From an uncultured Flavobacteriaceae bacterium (lineage in GTDB: Bacteria; Bacteroidota; Bacteroidia; Flavobacteriales; Flavobacteriaceae), in contig CANLUS010000010.1 of NCBI GenBank assembly GCA_947494325.1, positions 1 to 32,178 on the forward strand: a DNA stretch of 32,178 nt, in the 5' to 3' direction. Every line of letters starts with the position of its first letter. The stretch's first letter is position 1. Below, piece after piece: positions 1 through 8,357 of this stretch. The notes under the pieces are model-generated. The model was given only the letters and a program-made list of their open reading frames with translations. It was not told the DNA's origin and ran no database searches. A program made the translations under genes and the position numbers.

Positions 1-81
1 TCACTTGAATTAATTAACTTAGCTCAACGTCGGAAAATCCTAACTGATTTTCCGTAACTAACCATACACAAACCGTTAGCA
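1..81 (+). repeat. attC-like site 0 (class B, left-truncated)
   Basis: Only the right half is present: the inner hairpin CGGAAAATCC/GGATTTTCCG, right arm CATACAC and core GTTAGCA. It ends the cassette to the left of the window. Confidence 0.85.
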
Positions 82-99
82 ACAAGCTCAAATTAAATT

Positions 100-1251
100 A
101 TGAAAAAGAAATTATCAATTATTCTACTTATTCTTTGTAACTCATTCAGTCAGGGACAAAATGAAAAAGCACTATTTGTTGTTGATTCTATTCCAATAAT
201 TGAAGAACCTAAAAAGGATAACACGTTGTCTCAAGATGAAATAAATAATGTTGTTACAATCACAAAAAGACAAACCTTGGATTCTCTTGGATATATTGAA
301 TTGGACAAGGTTATATACGTTTTCACAAAGGCATATACGAGTCGTCCAGATAGTATAAAATCTATTCCATCAACTGGTATAATGGAAAATAAAAATGGCA
401 CATGGTACTTGAGAAAAAGTACTGACCCTTACTCGGGAAGGTTTATCGACTACTATATGAACGGGAAAAAACAAGGCCAAGGATATTTATTCAATGGGAA
501 GTTAAAAGGAAATAGAAAAATGTTTTATTCGAATGGAAATGTCTCAGACGACATTGAATATGAGAATGGTATTGCCAATGGACTTGAAAAAAGGTATTAT
601 GAAGATGGAACTTTGAAACAGGAAGGCATTATGAAAAATCAAAAAGAGATTGGAACTTGGAAATCCTATCATCCAAACGGACAAATTGAGAAATTGACTA
701 CTTTTAATAATAACGGTAAAGTGAATGGAGAATCCATTTCATATTATTCAACTGGTAATATTAAATCTTCTTTTAAATATAAAGACGGAAAATATATAAA
801 GGATAAAAATTTTGACAAATTTTATAAATTATATAATGACGGACAAGAAAATTTTAAACTCGGAAATTTCAAATCGGCAATTAAAAAATACTCAAAATGT
901 ATTGAACTAAATCCAACATCAGCTGATGCTTATTTTGCACGCGGAACCGCAAATCTAAATGAGTTTGATTATGAATCGGCCATTTCTGATTTTAATAAAA
1001 CTTTAGAAATCGAACCCTATTTTACTAACGCATATGCCAATCGAGCATTCGTAATTATAAGGAAGTATGAATTTGCAAATAGTCGGAAAATATCTAAAAT
1101 GCAAGGTGTCACAATCATGGCATCTAAAAAAGCAGCCACAATACCAGAAAATGATAAAATAAAAATTTGTAAAGACTTAAAAAAGGCCGTTTCACTTGGT
1201 GATAAAAATTGGATGGTTCTAGATGCATTGAAAAAGCACTGTCAAAATTAA
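100..1251 (+). CDS. Secreted MORN-repeat (YwqK-like) and TPR protein
   Basis: A 383-residue protein with an N-terminal signal peptide (about residues 1-19, hydrophobic ILLILC core). Residues about 112-235 hold several MORN_2/YwqK-type repeats (NGKKQGQGYLFNGKLKG; YEDGTLKQEG; HPNGQIEKLT). Residues about 241-320 hold two TPR motifs (ENFKLGNFKSAIKKYSKCIE; NEFDYESAISDFNKTLEIEP). MORN-type repeats of this kind are common in exported Bacteroidota proteins, sometimes annotated as antitoxins without direct proof. The TPR part suggests protein binding. This is cassette 1: tag GTTAGCAAC at 75-83 matches GTTGCTAAC at 1257-1265. No catalytic residues are recognisable. Confidence 0.85.
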   Translation: MKKKLSIILLILCNSFSQGQNEKALFVVDSIPIIEEPKKDNTLSQDEINNVVTITKRQTLDSLGYIELDKVIYVFTKAYTSRPDSIKSIPSTGIMENKNGTWYLRKSTDPYSGRFIDYYMNGKKQGQGYLFNGKLKGNRKMFYSNGNVSDDIEYENGIANGLEKRYYEDGTLKQEGIMKNQKEIGTWKSYHPNGQIEKLTTFNNNGKVNGESISYYSTGNIKSSFKYKDGKYIKDKNFDKFYKLYNDGQENFKLGNFKSAIKKYSKCIELNPTSADAYFARGTANLNEFDYESAISDFNKTLEIEPYFTNAYANRAFVIIRKYEFANSRKISKMQGVTIMASKKAATIPENDKIKICKDLKKAVSLGDKNWMVLDALKKHCQN

Positions 1252-1258
1252 CGCCAGT

Positions 1259-1390
1259 TGCTAACAACGGCTATAATTCATTGTGGCGGATTTTCCTACG
1301 GAAAATCACTACCTTTAAATCATCGCTTGGTTCTCGCGGAATGATCCTCGCGGACAATTCCACAACGAAACCATAGCCCAACCGTTGTGC
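1259..1390 (+). repeat. attC-like site 1 (class A)
   Basis: Left box TGCTAAC, arms GGCTATAATTCATTG and CAACGAAACCATAGCC, and two inner hairpins. Core GTTGTGC starts at 1384. Confidence 0.88.
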
Positions 1391-1402
1391 ATAATAATCA
1401 AA

Positions 1403-2242
1403 GTGAGTACAAACCAACAAAAAATAAGTAAATTAATAAGCTATTGGTTAAGACATAAGCCTCAAGATGGAAATATCCAACTTGATAAATTTGGTTGGGC
1501 AAAAATAGATGATGTTTTAATTGCGCTAAAGTCAAATAATTTTGATTTCACATTAAATCAATTGATAGACCTCAATGAAAGTTTTGATAAAATTCGCTGG
1601 AAAATTGATTTAGATAAACAGATCATCAAAGCTACTCATGGACATTCTCTTTCAATAGAACAGGAACTGAATCCTGAAATACCAAATGAAATACTATTTC
1701 ACGGAACTGCATCAAAAAATCTTAGCGGAATCATAAAAAACGGACTAGTTTCTGGACAAAGGCAATACGTACACTTATCCGAAAATAAAGAAATGGCAAT
1801 TGAAGTTGGAAAAAGGCACGGAAAACCATTCTTAATTGAGATAAGCACAAAAGAATTGATTGAAAAGGGGTGGGAATTTTTCAAAACTCAACAAAATGTT
1901 TGGTTAACATCGAACATTCCTGCAAAGTATTTAGGACTGAATCCTTGGACATTTGATGTTGATGACGAGCTGAATAAAACTATAAAATCTGAACTAAAAA
2001 AAGAGATACATAATTCTCATCAACTTTATGGGAAATTAAAAAAAATAGAATTACTTGGATTGCATAATCCAGATGATGATTGCCTTTTTAAGAATAATGA
2101 CAATGAAGAAATTTATGTAATACATCCTACTTGGAGCGGAAAGAAAGATAAAGGAATTTGGCCTTCAACAGAAAAATATGAAAATTTAGAAACGTGGATT
2201 GAAAAAAGACTAATTCCTGACCATGAAGATTGGTACTTTTAG
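1403..2242 (+). CDS. kptA: Tpt1/KptA-family RNA 2'-phosphotransferase with C-terminal extension
   Basis: Residues about 7-180 carry the Tpt1/KptA pattern: ISKLISYWLRHKP, the short LDKFGWAKIDDVL helix-turn-helix part, THGHS, LFHGTASKNLSGIIKNGL, RQYVHLS, and VWLTSNIPAKYL. Known members transfer the 2'-phosphate of spliced RNA to NAD+, releasing nicotinamide and ADP-ribose 1''-2''-cyclic phosphate; bacterial roles are unclear. About 95 further residues (rich in K/E, then HPTWSGKKDKGIWP) are not part of the usual ~180-residue enzyme. The start chosen is GTG 1403, giving MSTNQQKISKL; an upstream TTG at 1385 lies inside the site core and is unlikely. Only gene of cassette 2 (tag GTTGTGCATA). No SD is seen. 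Confidence 0.85.
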   Translation: MSTNQQKISKLISYWLRHKPQDGNIQLDKFGWAKIDDVLIALKSNNFDFTLNQLIDLNESFDKIRWKIDLDKQIIKATHGHSLSIEQELNPEIPNEILFHGTASKNLSGIIKNGLVSGQRQYVHLSENKEMAIEVGKRHGKPFLIEISTKELIEKGWEFFKTQQNVWLTSNIPAKYLGLNPWTFDVDDELNKTIKSELKKEIHNSHQLYGKLKKIELLGLHNPDDDCLFKNNDNEEIYVIHPTWSGKKDKGIWPSTEKYENLETWIEKRLIPDHEDWYF

Positions 2243-2253
2243 TACATTACTAT

Positions 2254-2383
2254 GCACAACACCGTGTATAATTAATTACTACGGAATTTCCTCGCAGGAA
2301 ATTCACTTGAATTAATTAACTTGCCAATACGTCGGAAAATCCTAACGGATTTCCCGTAACTAACCATACACAAACCGTTAGCA
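2254..2383 (+). repeat. attC-like site 2 (class B)
   Basis: Left box GCACAAC, arms GTGTATAATTAATT and CTAACCATACAC, core GTTAGCA at 2377. The left spacer reads ACC where most sites have AAC. Confidence 0.87.
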
Positions 2384-2394
2384 ACAATTTGAAA

Positions 2395-2976
2395 ATGAAC
2401 CTACGTAAACTATTCGGAATTAAACCAAAAGAGAAAAAACCTTACGAGTTTGCTGATGTATTGCATATGTGGGAAGATGACTATTTAATGATTGAATTAT
2501 TACCTAAAGACAATTTGGAATTCATCAAAAAAGAGGCGAATAGAATTGACGAATTTGGAAAAGAACATTTCGACGGTTACGGGTTTACAGACATAACGGA
2601 AATTGGAGAAATACCGATTAAGACTATTGACAAACAAATTGACTTTAACTCTGCTTCTCAAATCTTTGAAAACAGCGGAATGGAAAAAATTAAAGAGGTC
2701 GTCTATCAAAACGTTGGACACTTGACTGGAGAAAAAGTTCCCTTCGGATTTGGCTCAAATAATTTTGCTGTCCTTTTAGAAAATGACAATGGAAAACTGA
2801 AATATATTTGGACAACTGGAAGAATAGAAAACGAAGAACTGGGAAGGAAATTTAAAAATGGACTTTCTAAATTTGTAAAGACTTATAATTTTCTGGCTAT
2901 CGACTGGTACAAATCTGAATCTTTTGACTTGCATTCTGAAAAAGGAATTGAGAAATTTATAAAAAACAGTTGCTAA
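2395..2976 (+). CDS. Unknown soluble protein, cassette 3
   Basis: A 193-residue protein with no signal peptide or membrane segment. It is rich in charged and aromatic residues (YEFADVLHMWEDDYLMIELLP near the N-terminus; FGFGSNNFAVLLENDNGKLKYIWTTGR in the middle), a composition seen in small bacterial immunity-type proteins, but I do not recognise a family. ATG 2395 is preferred to the in-frame TTG at 2389 because the cassette leader continues up to it. The stop codon TAA (2974-2976) lies inside the left box of site 3, so the gene and site overlap. Confidence 0.7.
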   Translation: MNLRKLFGIKPKEKKPYEFADVLHMWEDDYLMIELLPKDNLEFIKKEANRIDEFGKEHFDGYGFTDITEIGEIPIKTIDKQIDFNSASQIFENSGMEKIKEVVYQNVGHLTGEKVPFGFGSNNFAVLLENDNGKLKYIWTTGRIENEELGRKFKNGLSKFVKTYNFLAIDWYKSESFDLHSEKGIEKFIKNSC

Positions 2977-3099
2977 CAACGTGTATAATTAATTACTGCG
3001 AAATTCCTTCGCAGGAATTCACTTGAATTAATTAACTTCGTCGTACGTCGGAAAATCCTAAAGGATTTCCCGTAACTAACCATACACAAACCGTTGTGC
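2971..3099 (+). repeat. attC-like site 3 (class B)
   Basis: Left box TGCTAAC contains the stop codon of the preceding gene. Arms GTGTATA/CATACAC, core GTTGTGC at 3093. Confidence 0.87.
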
Positions 3100-3123
3100 T
3101 TCATTATGACCAACCATTAACCA

Positions 3124-3885
3124 ATGATAAAATTCTTTCGAAAAATTAGACAAAATTTACTTTCAGAAGGTAAAACTGGAAAGTATTTGAAATACGCCAT
3201 TGGCGAAATTGTGCTTGTCGTTATAGGTATTCTAATCGCACTTCAAATTAATAATTGGAATGAGAAAAGAAAGGAAAACTCAACAATCGACACTTACCTA
3301 AAAGGTATTGTGGTTGATTTGAATAATGATACAAAACGGTTTGACATAATTATTAAAAACTTGAATGAGCAAATAGAAAATAATTCTAAGGTTTTTGAGA
3401 ATAAAAATTATCAAACTCTTCCAATCGACTCAATTGTTTTAACAATAACAAGTTATTTCAATGATTATAAAATTACTGACCAAACCTACCAAAAATTAAA
3501 AAATTCTGGATTAGCAAATCAATTAGGGTCTAAAGAATTGAATGATGCAATTAACAATTATTATTCAGAAGGCCTTTATCGATTCAATTTGTATATAGAC
3601 TATGATGAAAAACGTTCTTTAAATGATGATGACTTCTGGTTTGTTACCGACGACTATGAAATTAATCCTGATTTTGGTCGAAGTAAAAATCTTGACCTAC
3701 CTTATGCAGAAAACGAAGAAACAAGGAAAATGGCATTAATAAAAAAGATAGAATCCAATTTAGGTAGAAATAATTTAAGAAATAATATTTCAAGAAAATC
3801 ATTAGGAATAGAGGTTACTCAAAATTTGAAAAATAGATCTAAATCGTTGATTGAAATGATTAATGAAGAACTGAATGCAAAATAA
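3124..3885 (+). CDS. DUF6090 family membrane-anchored protein (copy 1)
   Basis: A 253-residue protein. The first ~20 residues are basic (MIKFFRKIRQNLLSEGKTGK), followed by one membrane segment (about 24-42, YAIGEIVLVVIGILIAL) and the motif QINNWNE typical of DUF6090 proteins of Flavobacteriia. The rest is a mostly helical, charged domain of unknown function, probably outside the cytoplasmic membrane. Cassette 4, tag GTTGTGCTT. The same leader (GTTGTGCTTCATTAT...TTAACCAATG) precedes three other DUF6090 cassettes in this window. The N-terminus is nearly constant between copies while the C-terminal part differs strongly. Confidence 0.85.
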   Translation: MIKFFRKIRQNLLSEGKTGKYLKYAIGEIVLVVIGILIALQINNWNEKRKENSTIDTYLKGIVVDLNNDTKRFDIIIKNLNEQIENNSKVFENKNYQTLPIDSIVLTITSYFNDYKITDQTYQKLKNSGLANQLGSKELNDAINNYYSEGLYRFNLYIDYDEKRSLNDDDFWFVTDDYEINPDFGRSKNLDLPYAENEETRKMALIKKIESNLGRNNLRNNISRKSLGIEVTQNLKNRSKSLIEMINEELNAK

Positions 3886-3890
3886 CGAAA

Positions 3891-4024
3891 GCACAACAAC
3901 GTGTATAATTAATTGCTTGGGTCTGTATGTACTCGGAAAATCCTTCGGATTTCCCTAACGTTCGGTTTCATTTTACTAAATTAGTTGCTGAACCACGCAA
4001 CTAACCATACACAAACCGTTGTAA
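3891..4024 (+). repeat. attC-like site 4 (class B, variant middle)
   Basis: Left box GCACAAC, arms GTGTATAATTAATTGC/GCAACTAACCATACAC. The middle differs from ordinary class B (GGTCTGTATGTACTCGG, then TTAGTTGCTGAACC) and is almost the same as in site 29. Core GTTGTAA at 4018. Confidence 0.85.
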
Positions 4025-4039
4025 CCCATTCGAAAATCT

Positions 4040-4528
4040 ATGAGTAAAATTTTAATGTTGCCTGTTTTAATTATTCTTTCACTCCTCTATGCTGAGAACT
4101 CAACCGCCTCAGACACTTCCAATAAAACGGAATATGAGAAAAACTTAAATATAGCAGCGGAATTATACTTAAAGAAAAAGGAAATTCCTAAATCTGTTTT
4201 AGTAAGATTGGTCCCTGTCAATCATTCTGAATTTGACATTTATTATGAAACAACTGGACCTGATCACAAACTTGGTAAAACGGACTTTTTCTATGAAACT
4301 ACTCGACTGATTTTTGAACAGGTAACTTCCAAAAATAATGATGATTTCTACTTACCTAGTTTAAAACTAATAAGTTTCGCTGATGGAGAATACGCAGAGG
4401 ACTTTATTGATTATCTGGAATTAATTATAAAAATGGACAAAGAGAAGTTTTGCAACTCAATAAATGGAAAAAAATATACAAACCATAATCCGATTAAATA
4501 TTATTCGGAATTAAACAAATGCGAATAA
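4040..4528 (+). CDS. Unknown exported protein, cassette 5
   Basis: A 162-residue protein with an N-terminal hydrophobic stretch (MSKILMLPVLIILSLLY, about residues 4-17) that looks like a signal peptide, cleaved near AENSTAS. The mature part is charged, with the segment DFIDYLELIIKMDKEKFC and two cysteines near the C-terminus that could form a disulfide. I do not recognise a family. The leader is short (GTTGTAACCCATTCG...), and the tag GTTGTAACCC is matched by GGGTTACAAC at the 3' end. Confidence 0.65.
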   Translation: MSKILMLPVLIILSLLYAENSTASDTSNKTEYEKNLNIAAELYLKKKEIPKSVLVRLVPVNHSEFDIYYETTGPDHKLGKTDFFYETTRLIFEQVTSKNNDDFYLPSLKLISFADGEYAEDFIDYLELIIKMDKEKFCNSINGKKYTNHNPIKYYSELNKCE

Positions 4529-4535
4529 AAACGGG

Positions 4536-4664
4536 TTACAACAATGGCTATAATCCATTGTTACTTTACTCTAAATAAAAAACATTACTTTTAAATGCAT
4601 GATTCCTACAGCGGACAATTCCTGCGGAATTATCCACAACGGAATCATAGCCGAACCGTTAGCT
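4536..4664 (+). repeat. attC-like site 5 (class A, variant)
   Basis: Left box TTACAAC. Arms TGGCTATAATCCATTG and CAACGGAATCATAGCC: T-to-C and A-to-G changes in the two arms keep pairing. The same variant occurs at site 26. Core GTTAGCT at 4658. Confidence 0.85.
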
Positions 4665-4678
4665 TTAATACAACACAA

Positions 4679-5128
4679 ATGAAGATACCTTCAATACTAT
4701 TTTTAATTCTTTTATTCGGATCATGTAACGAGCCAAAAGTGACGGAACTTATGGATCGCGTAAATAAACTTGAAACGGAAAACAAGGAATTAAAAGAGGA
4801 AATTGAAAATTTTTATGAAGAAGACATAATCGGTACTGTTATGATTCCTTATTTTGACAAAGAAGAATACAGCCCCGACGGAAAAGGAAAAATAACCTTT
4901 AAGGCACAAAAATATGGGAATTTTAATCTCCAATATAATGTTCATGATACCTTAGATCATTTGGGAAATGGCAACATTATAATGGAAAAGTTGAAAGATT
5001 CGAAATTCGAATATTCATTTGATCTTACCAAAATGGAAGGTAACAAGATAAATCTATGGATGGAATTTAAAACGGGAAAAAATACGATAAATGTTCCTGC
5101 GAAAGCCGAAATAAAAATAAAAGATTAA
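4679..5128 (+). CDS. Coiled-coil lipoprotein (paralogue 1)
   Basis: A 149-residue lipoprotein: signal peptide MKIPSILFLILLFGSC with a lipobox (FGSC), then a short coiled coil (KVTELMDRVNKLETENKELK, about residues 20-45) and a beta-rich C-terminal domain. It is 149 residues, like the protein at 9697-10146, and similar along its whole length. ATG 4679 is chosen because the longer frame to 4595 runs through the site. The function is unknown. The tag GTTAGCTTTA is the same in both paralogous cassettes. Confidence 0.78.
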   Translation: MKIPSILFLILLFGSCNEPKVTELMDRVNKLETENKELKEEIENFYEEDIIGTVMIPYFDKEEYSPDGKGKITFKAQKYGNFNLQYNVHDTLDHLGNGNIIMEKLKDSKFEYSFDLTKMEGNKINLWMEFKTGKNTINVPAKAEIKIKD

Positions 5129-5136
5129 AGTACTAA

Positions 5137-5268
5137 AGCTAACAACGCCTATAGTTTATTGCGGCGGAATTTCCTAAACGTAAATTCTTATCTTGCAATG
5201 ATGGCTTAGTTATCTCGGAATGTCCTTACGGACGATTCCGCAACGAAACCATAGCCCAAACGTTGTAA
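5137..5268 (+). repeat. attC-like site 6 (class A)
   Basis: Left box AGCTAAC. The left arm reads GCCTATAGTTTATTG, slightly diverged; the right arm is CATAGCC. Core GTTGTAA at 5262. Confidence 0.84.
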
Positions 5269-5274
5269 ACAATT

Positions 5275-5778
5275 ATGGCAAAGTCGAAATTAGAAATCAA
5301 TCAAAAGAAATTATCACTCTTATTTGAAGAAATTGACGAGTCATCAATTATTGTAATTAAAGGACATTTGTTAATTGAAGAAAGTTTGAATAAAATAATT
5401 GAGACTTTTGTTCATCACTCTGAAATTATTCAAAAAGCAAGGTTTTCTTTCTCTCAAAAGATTGTTATTGCTAAATCCATGTCATTATCGCAGAGTAACA
5501 ACTCAATTTGGACCATAATAGAGAAATTAAATACTCTAAGGAATGATTTTGCACACAGACTAAGTTCTTCCACTCGACAGGACAAAATTGAAAAATTAAT
5601 TGAATTATTGAAAACAGAAATTGGAGACAAAGAAGATGGAAATATTGACTTAACTGATCAAAATACAGCTCTTGGTTCTGTGATAGGCTTATGTTTAGGG
5701 TTTCTATCTAGTTTTGAAGAGGAAACTGATCGTTTCAGGTTATTGATAAATCATATGGACAAAGTAGTTAATAAGTAA
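5275..5778 (+). CDS. HEPN-like helical protein with RNDFAH motif
   Basis: A 167-residue all-helical protein. Residues 89-94 read RNDFAH, fitting the Rx4H motif of HEPN domains, many of which are RNases in toxin-antitoxin and defence systems. The preceding segment (HLLIEESLNKIIETF, then LNTLRN) is similar in layout to HEPN and DUF4145-like proteins. No partner gene is in this cassette, so a toxin role is not shown. The ATG at 5275 lies 7 bases after the site 6 core, a very short leader. Catalytic activity is an inference from the motif alone. Confidence 0.62.
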   Translation: MAKSKLEINQKKLSLLFEEIDESSIIVIKGHLLIEESLNKIIETFVHHSEIIQKARFSFSQKIVIAKSMSLSQSNNSIWTIIEKLNTLRNDFAHRLSSSTRQDKIEKLIELLKTEIGDKEDGNIDLTDQNTALGSVIGLCLGFLSSFEEETDRFRLLINHMDKVVNK

Positions 5779-5785
5779 TAACAGT

Positions 5786-5916
5786 TTACAACAACGGCTA
5801 TAATTCATTGTGGCGGAATTTTCCATTGAAAATTCCTACCTTTCTACCATCGCTTGGTTCTCGCGGAATGGTCCTTGCGGACAATTCCACAACAAACCAT
5901 AGCCAAACCGTTAGCT
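5786..5916 (+). repeat. attC-like site 7 (class A)
   Basis: Left box TTACAAC, arms GGCTATAATTCATTG and CAACAAACCATAGCC, inner hairpin GGAATTTTCC/GAAAATTCC. Core GTTAGCT at 5910. Confidence 0.88.
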
Positions 5917-5948
5917 GCAAGCTGAAAAATTAGATTCCAAACAAAAAA

Positions 5949-6899
5949 ATGATTAATATATTACAGTACTCTACCCTCGTATTACTCTTCTTTGGATTAA
6001 TCAATTCTACTCCAATACAAAATTCAAAAAGAAATGAAAAGCCAAAAATAAAAACTATAAAGAAGGTGGAATATTTTGTTGGACCTGATAACAAAATTCT
6101 TAAAAGAAAAAAGGCCCTATCTACATTTAAATATGACATTCAAGAATTTAATAAACAAGGCAATATTTCAAGGCAAGGCAGTTATGATAAAAATGGTAAT
6201 CTAAAAACCCTTTACTCTTATATTTACAATAATTACGGTGATCAAATCGAATTGGTTTCCATGTCAGCTAAAACTGGAATTAAGACTTATGGAAGGTCAG
6301 AATATGTTTATAATAAAAAAAACAGAATAAAAGTTAAGCATCATGAGTCTGGCAACCAATACAAACCAAAAAAATCTGTATCCAAAACAGAATTTTTCTA
6401 TAAAGATGGTAACCTGATTAAAAAGGTTACCGAAGAAATATGGCTTGAAAAAAAATCAATAGCTACAGTGTTATTTGAATACAATGATTTAAACAAAGTC
6501 GATTCCTCCATTGAATATATAAATGAAAAACATCTTTTTAAGAAGATAAATTACAAATACGATGAGAAAGGTAATTTAGAAGAGTCTCACGGAACCACCT
6601 ATCCAAAAGGAGGTAGTCCTGAATATATCAAACAGTATCAAAAATTTGACGGAAAAGAAAACGTGATTGAAAATGTTTATGAAACTGGAAATGATTACTA
6701 CTCTAAAGAGTTATTTCAATATAATAATGCCGGTCTGAAAACTAAATATCAGAAATATGAAAAAGATGATGAAATCATAATTGATGAATATTATGAATAC
6801 AAATATGATAAATATGGGAATTGGATTACTTTAATTAAAAAATTTCCATCAACTGAAAATGTGTGGATAACGGAGCGAGAAATAAAATACTATAAATAG
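5949..6899 (+). CDS. Exported RHS/YD-like repeat protein
   Basis: A 316-residue protein with a hydrophobic N-terminus (ILQYSTLVLLFFGLINS, probable signal peptide). The rest is built from about ten tyrosine-rich repeats of the form Y(D/N)xxGN (YDKNGNLKTLYSYIYNNYGD; YKDGNLIKKVTEE; YDEKGNLEESHG; YDKYGNWITLIKK), similar to YD repeats and to short Bacteroidota RHS-like surface proteins. No toxin domain follows the repeats. Such repeats form beta-sheet shells or ribbons; the partner is unknown. Cassette 8: extended end match GTTAGCTGC...GCT with AGC...GCAGCTAAC. Confidence 0.7.
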   Translation: MINILQYSTLVLLFFGLINSTPIQNSKRNEKPKIKTIKKVEYFVGPDNKILKRKKALSTFKYDIQEFNKQGNISRQGSYDKNGNLKTLYSYIYNNYGDQIELVSMSAKTGIKTYGRSEYVYNKKNRIKVKHHESGNQYKPKKSVSKTEFFYKDGNLIKKVTEEIWLEKKSIATVLFEYNDLNKVDSSIEYINEKHLFKKINYKYDEKGNLEESHGTTYPKGGSPEYIKQYQKFDGKENVIENVYETGNDYYSKELFQYNNAGLKTKYQKYEKDDEIIIDEYYEYKYDKYGNWITLIKKFPSTENVWITEREIKYYK

Positions 6900-6906
6900 A
6901 GCCAGC

Positions 6907-7035
6907 AGCTAACAATGTGTATAATTAATTACTAAGGAATTCCCTCGCAGGAATTCACTCGAAATTAATTACTTTTGAGTACGTCGGAAAATCCTAACGG
7001 ATTTCCCGTAACTAACCATACACAAACCGTTATGT
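6907..7035 (+). repeat. attC-like site 8 (class B)
   Basis: Left box AGCTAAC, arms GTGTATAATTAATT/CTAACCATACAC. It contains TACTTTTG, which fits the Bacteroidota -7 pattern TAnnTTTG, but no good -33 TTG is spaced correctly. Core GTTATGT at 7029. Confidence 0.87.
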
Positions 7036-7062
7036 GCAAGCTGAAGAAACATCGCACAAAAA

Positions 7063-7797
7063 ATGAAATATAGTAAAGACGACATATTACAGATGTTGAT
7101 TTCTCAATATCATTTCCAAATCGAATTTGACCCAGTAGTCGTTAAAGGAATGGACTTTAATTACGAAAGCCCAATCTTTGATTGGATAGATGCGTGTGAT
7201 TTGGTGAACCCAAAAAAGTTAGCTAAAATCTATCACAAAGAATTTAAAATTAATAGACCAATAACTGAACTGGAAAACATCTTAATAGATGAAAATAACA
7301 GAACTGTATCTGACCTTTGTGAATACATTTCAGAGCACGCTGAAAAACAAAATATTGAGCCAATTAGACTTTTAGGGCAGAATTGTCAAACTGCATCAAT
7401 ATTCAGGACTTTAAAACAAAACCTAGCGGAAAAAGGTGCTGACACTTCCGATTTAAAACCGAGTAGCGAAATCAATCCTTTTTTTCTTAAATATGGTGGA
7501 ATGTTATTCGATGAAGTAAATAGAATTGCACCAGGAACAATGTCTGAATTTGAATTTAAGGCAAATAAATTATCAAGAATTGGACGGAATATAATGTTTG
7601 TCGGATTTATTGCTGGAATTGGAATTTGGAGCATTTGGTCTTTTCATTGGTCTTTGTTTTTGCCAATAGTTTTAGGAATTGGAATTTTTCAAATTGGAGA
7701 TAAAAGAAAACCTGAAAAAATGAATATCAGCGGATTTAAAAACTTCCGAGAATTGATTTATGGAATGGAAAATAAAATGAATAAAGCCAGCACATAA
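7063..7797 (+). CDS. Unknown protein with two C-terminal membrane segments
   Basis: A 244-residue protein: a soluble N-terminal region (about 1-165, including ENILIDENNRTVSDLCEYIS and IRLLGQNCQTASIFRTLKQNL), then two adjacent hydrophobic segments (about 174-206, NIMFVGFIAGIGIWSIW and SLFLPIVLGIGIFQIG) and a basic tail. I do not recognise the family. The layout is compatible with a cytoplasmic domain tethered to the inner membrane. The stop codon TAA (7795-7797) falls inside the left box of site 9. Tag GTTATGTGC matches GCACATAAC. Confidence 0.68.
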   Translation: MKYSKDDILQMLISQYHFQIEFDPVVVKGMDFNYESPIFDWIDACDLVNPKKLAKIYHKEFKINRPITELENILIDENNRTVSDLCEYISEHAEKQNIEPIRLLGQNCQTASIFRTLKQNLAEKGADTSDLKPSSEINPFFLKYGGMLFDEVNRIAPGTMSEFEFKANKLSRIGRNIMFVGFIAGIGIWSIWSFHWSLFLPIVLGIGIFQIGDKRKPEKMNISGFKNFRELIYGMENKMNKAST

Positions 7798-7922
7798 CAA
7801 CGTGTATAATTAATTGCTACGGAATTTCCTCGCAGGAAATTCACTTGAATTAATTAACTTGCCAATACGTTGGGAAAATCACAGCTGATTTTCCGCAACT
7901 AACCATACACAAACCGTTACCC
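7792..7922 (+). repeat. attC-like site 9 (class B)
   Basis: Left box ACATAAC carries the stop codon of the preceding gene. Arms GTGTATA/CATACAC, core GTTACCC at 7916. Confidence 0.87.
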
Positions 7923-7931
7923 AACATTTGA

Positions 7932-8330
7932 ATGAAACTCAATTACGACATAGAAAAATATGAAGTTTGGACAAAGACAAATGACATAACCTTTGATCGA
8001 AAATTAGAATATGAAACTGCATTTGACGGAATTGTGAAAATATATAGTTTAATAACAGATAACTGGAACCTGAACTCTAAACTGAACGGAAAATATTTTG
8101 GGAATTTTATACATTTCTCTGAAAATGGAATTTTTTTACGAATGTTTAAAAGCAAAAAATCTTGGCCAAAGACCAGGCTTGTTTATCTGAATTTTGAAAC
8201 CGAAGAATTGACTATAATAAAGAAAACAAATTCTTCTTGGAATACGTGGTACGGAATTGACTTAGGAAACGGAAAACACTCTATCGAAATAAGGCCGACA
8301 GAAAAAGTCGAATATCAAATTGAAAAATAA
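7932..8330 (+). CDS. Unknown small protein, first gene of cassette 10
   Basis: A 132-residue soluble, beta-rich protein with many aromatic residues (ENGIFLRMFKSKKSWPKTRLVYLNF; SSWNTWYGIDLGNG). No signal peptide, membrane segment or recognised motif. ATG 7932 sits 13 bases after the core T. Between this gene and the next lies AACGTTGGATAATAAT, which resembles the real 3' end of this cassette (AACGTTGGGTAACAAC at 8663-8678), suggesting a lost cassette boundary. Confidence 0.6.
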   Translation: MKLNYDIEKYEVWTKTNDITFDRKLEYETAFDGIVKIYSLITDNWNLNSKLNGKYFGNFIHFSENGIFLRMFKSKKSWPKTRLVYLNFETEELTIIKKTNSSWNTWYGIDLGNGKHSIEIRPTEKVEYQIEK

Positions 8331-8357
8331 AAAACGTTGGATAATAATCAAAATAGT

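Noticed and set aside
1699-1884. Reverse-strand reading frames throughout the window
   Set aside because: All lie opposite better forward genes, lack family motifs and cross site repeats.
3040-3075. Site hairpins as intrinsic terminators
   Set aside because: The stems such as CGGAAAATCC/GGATTTTCCG are not followed by a T run, and the same sites lie directly upstream of the next gene.
3105-3123. Four-codon upstream frame (ATG ACC AAC CAT TAA) before a DUF6090 gene
   Set aside because: The ATG is lost in cassettes 29 and 36, so a regulatory upstream frame is not conserved; only the leader sequence is.
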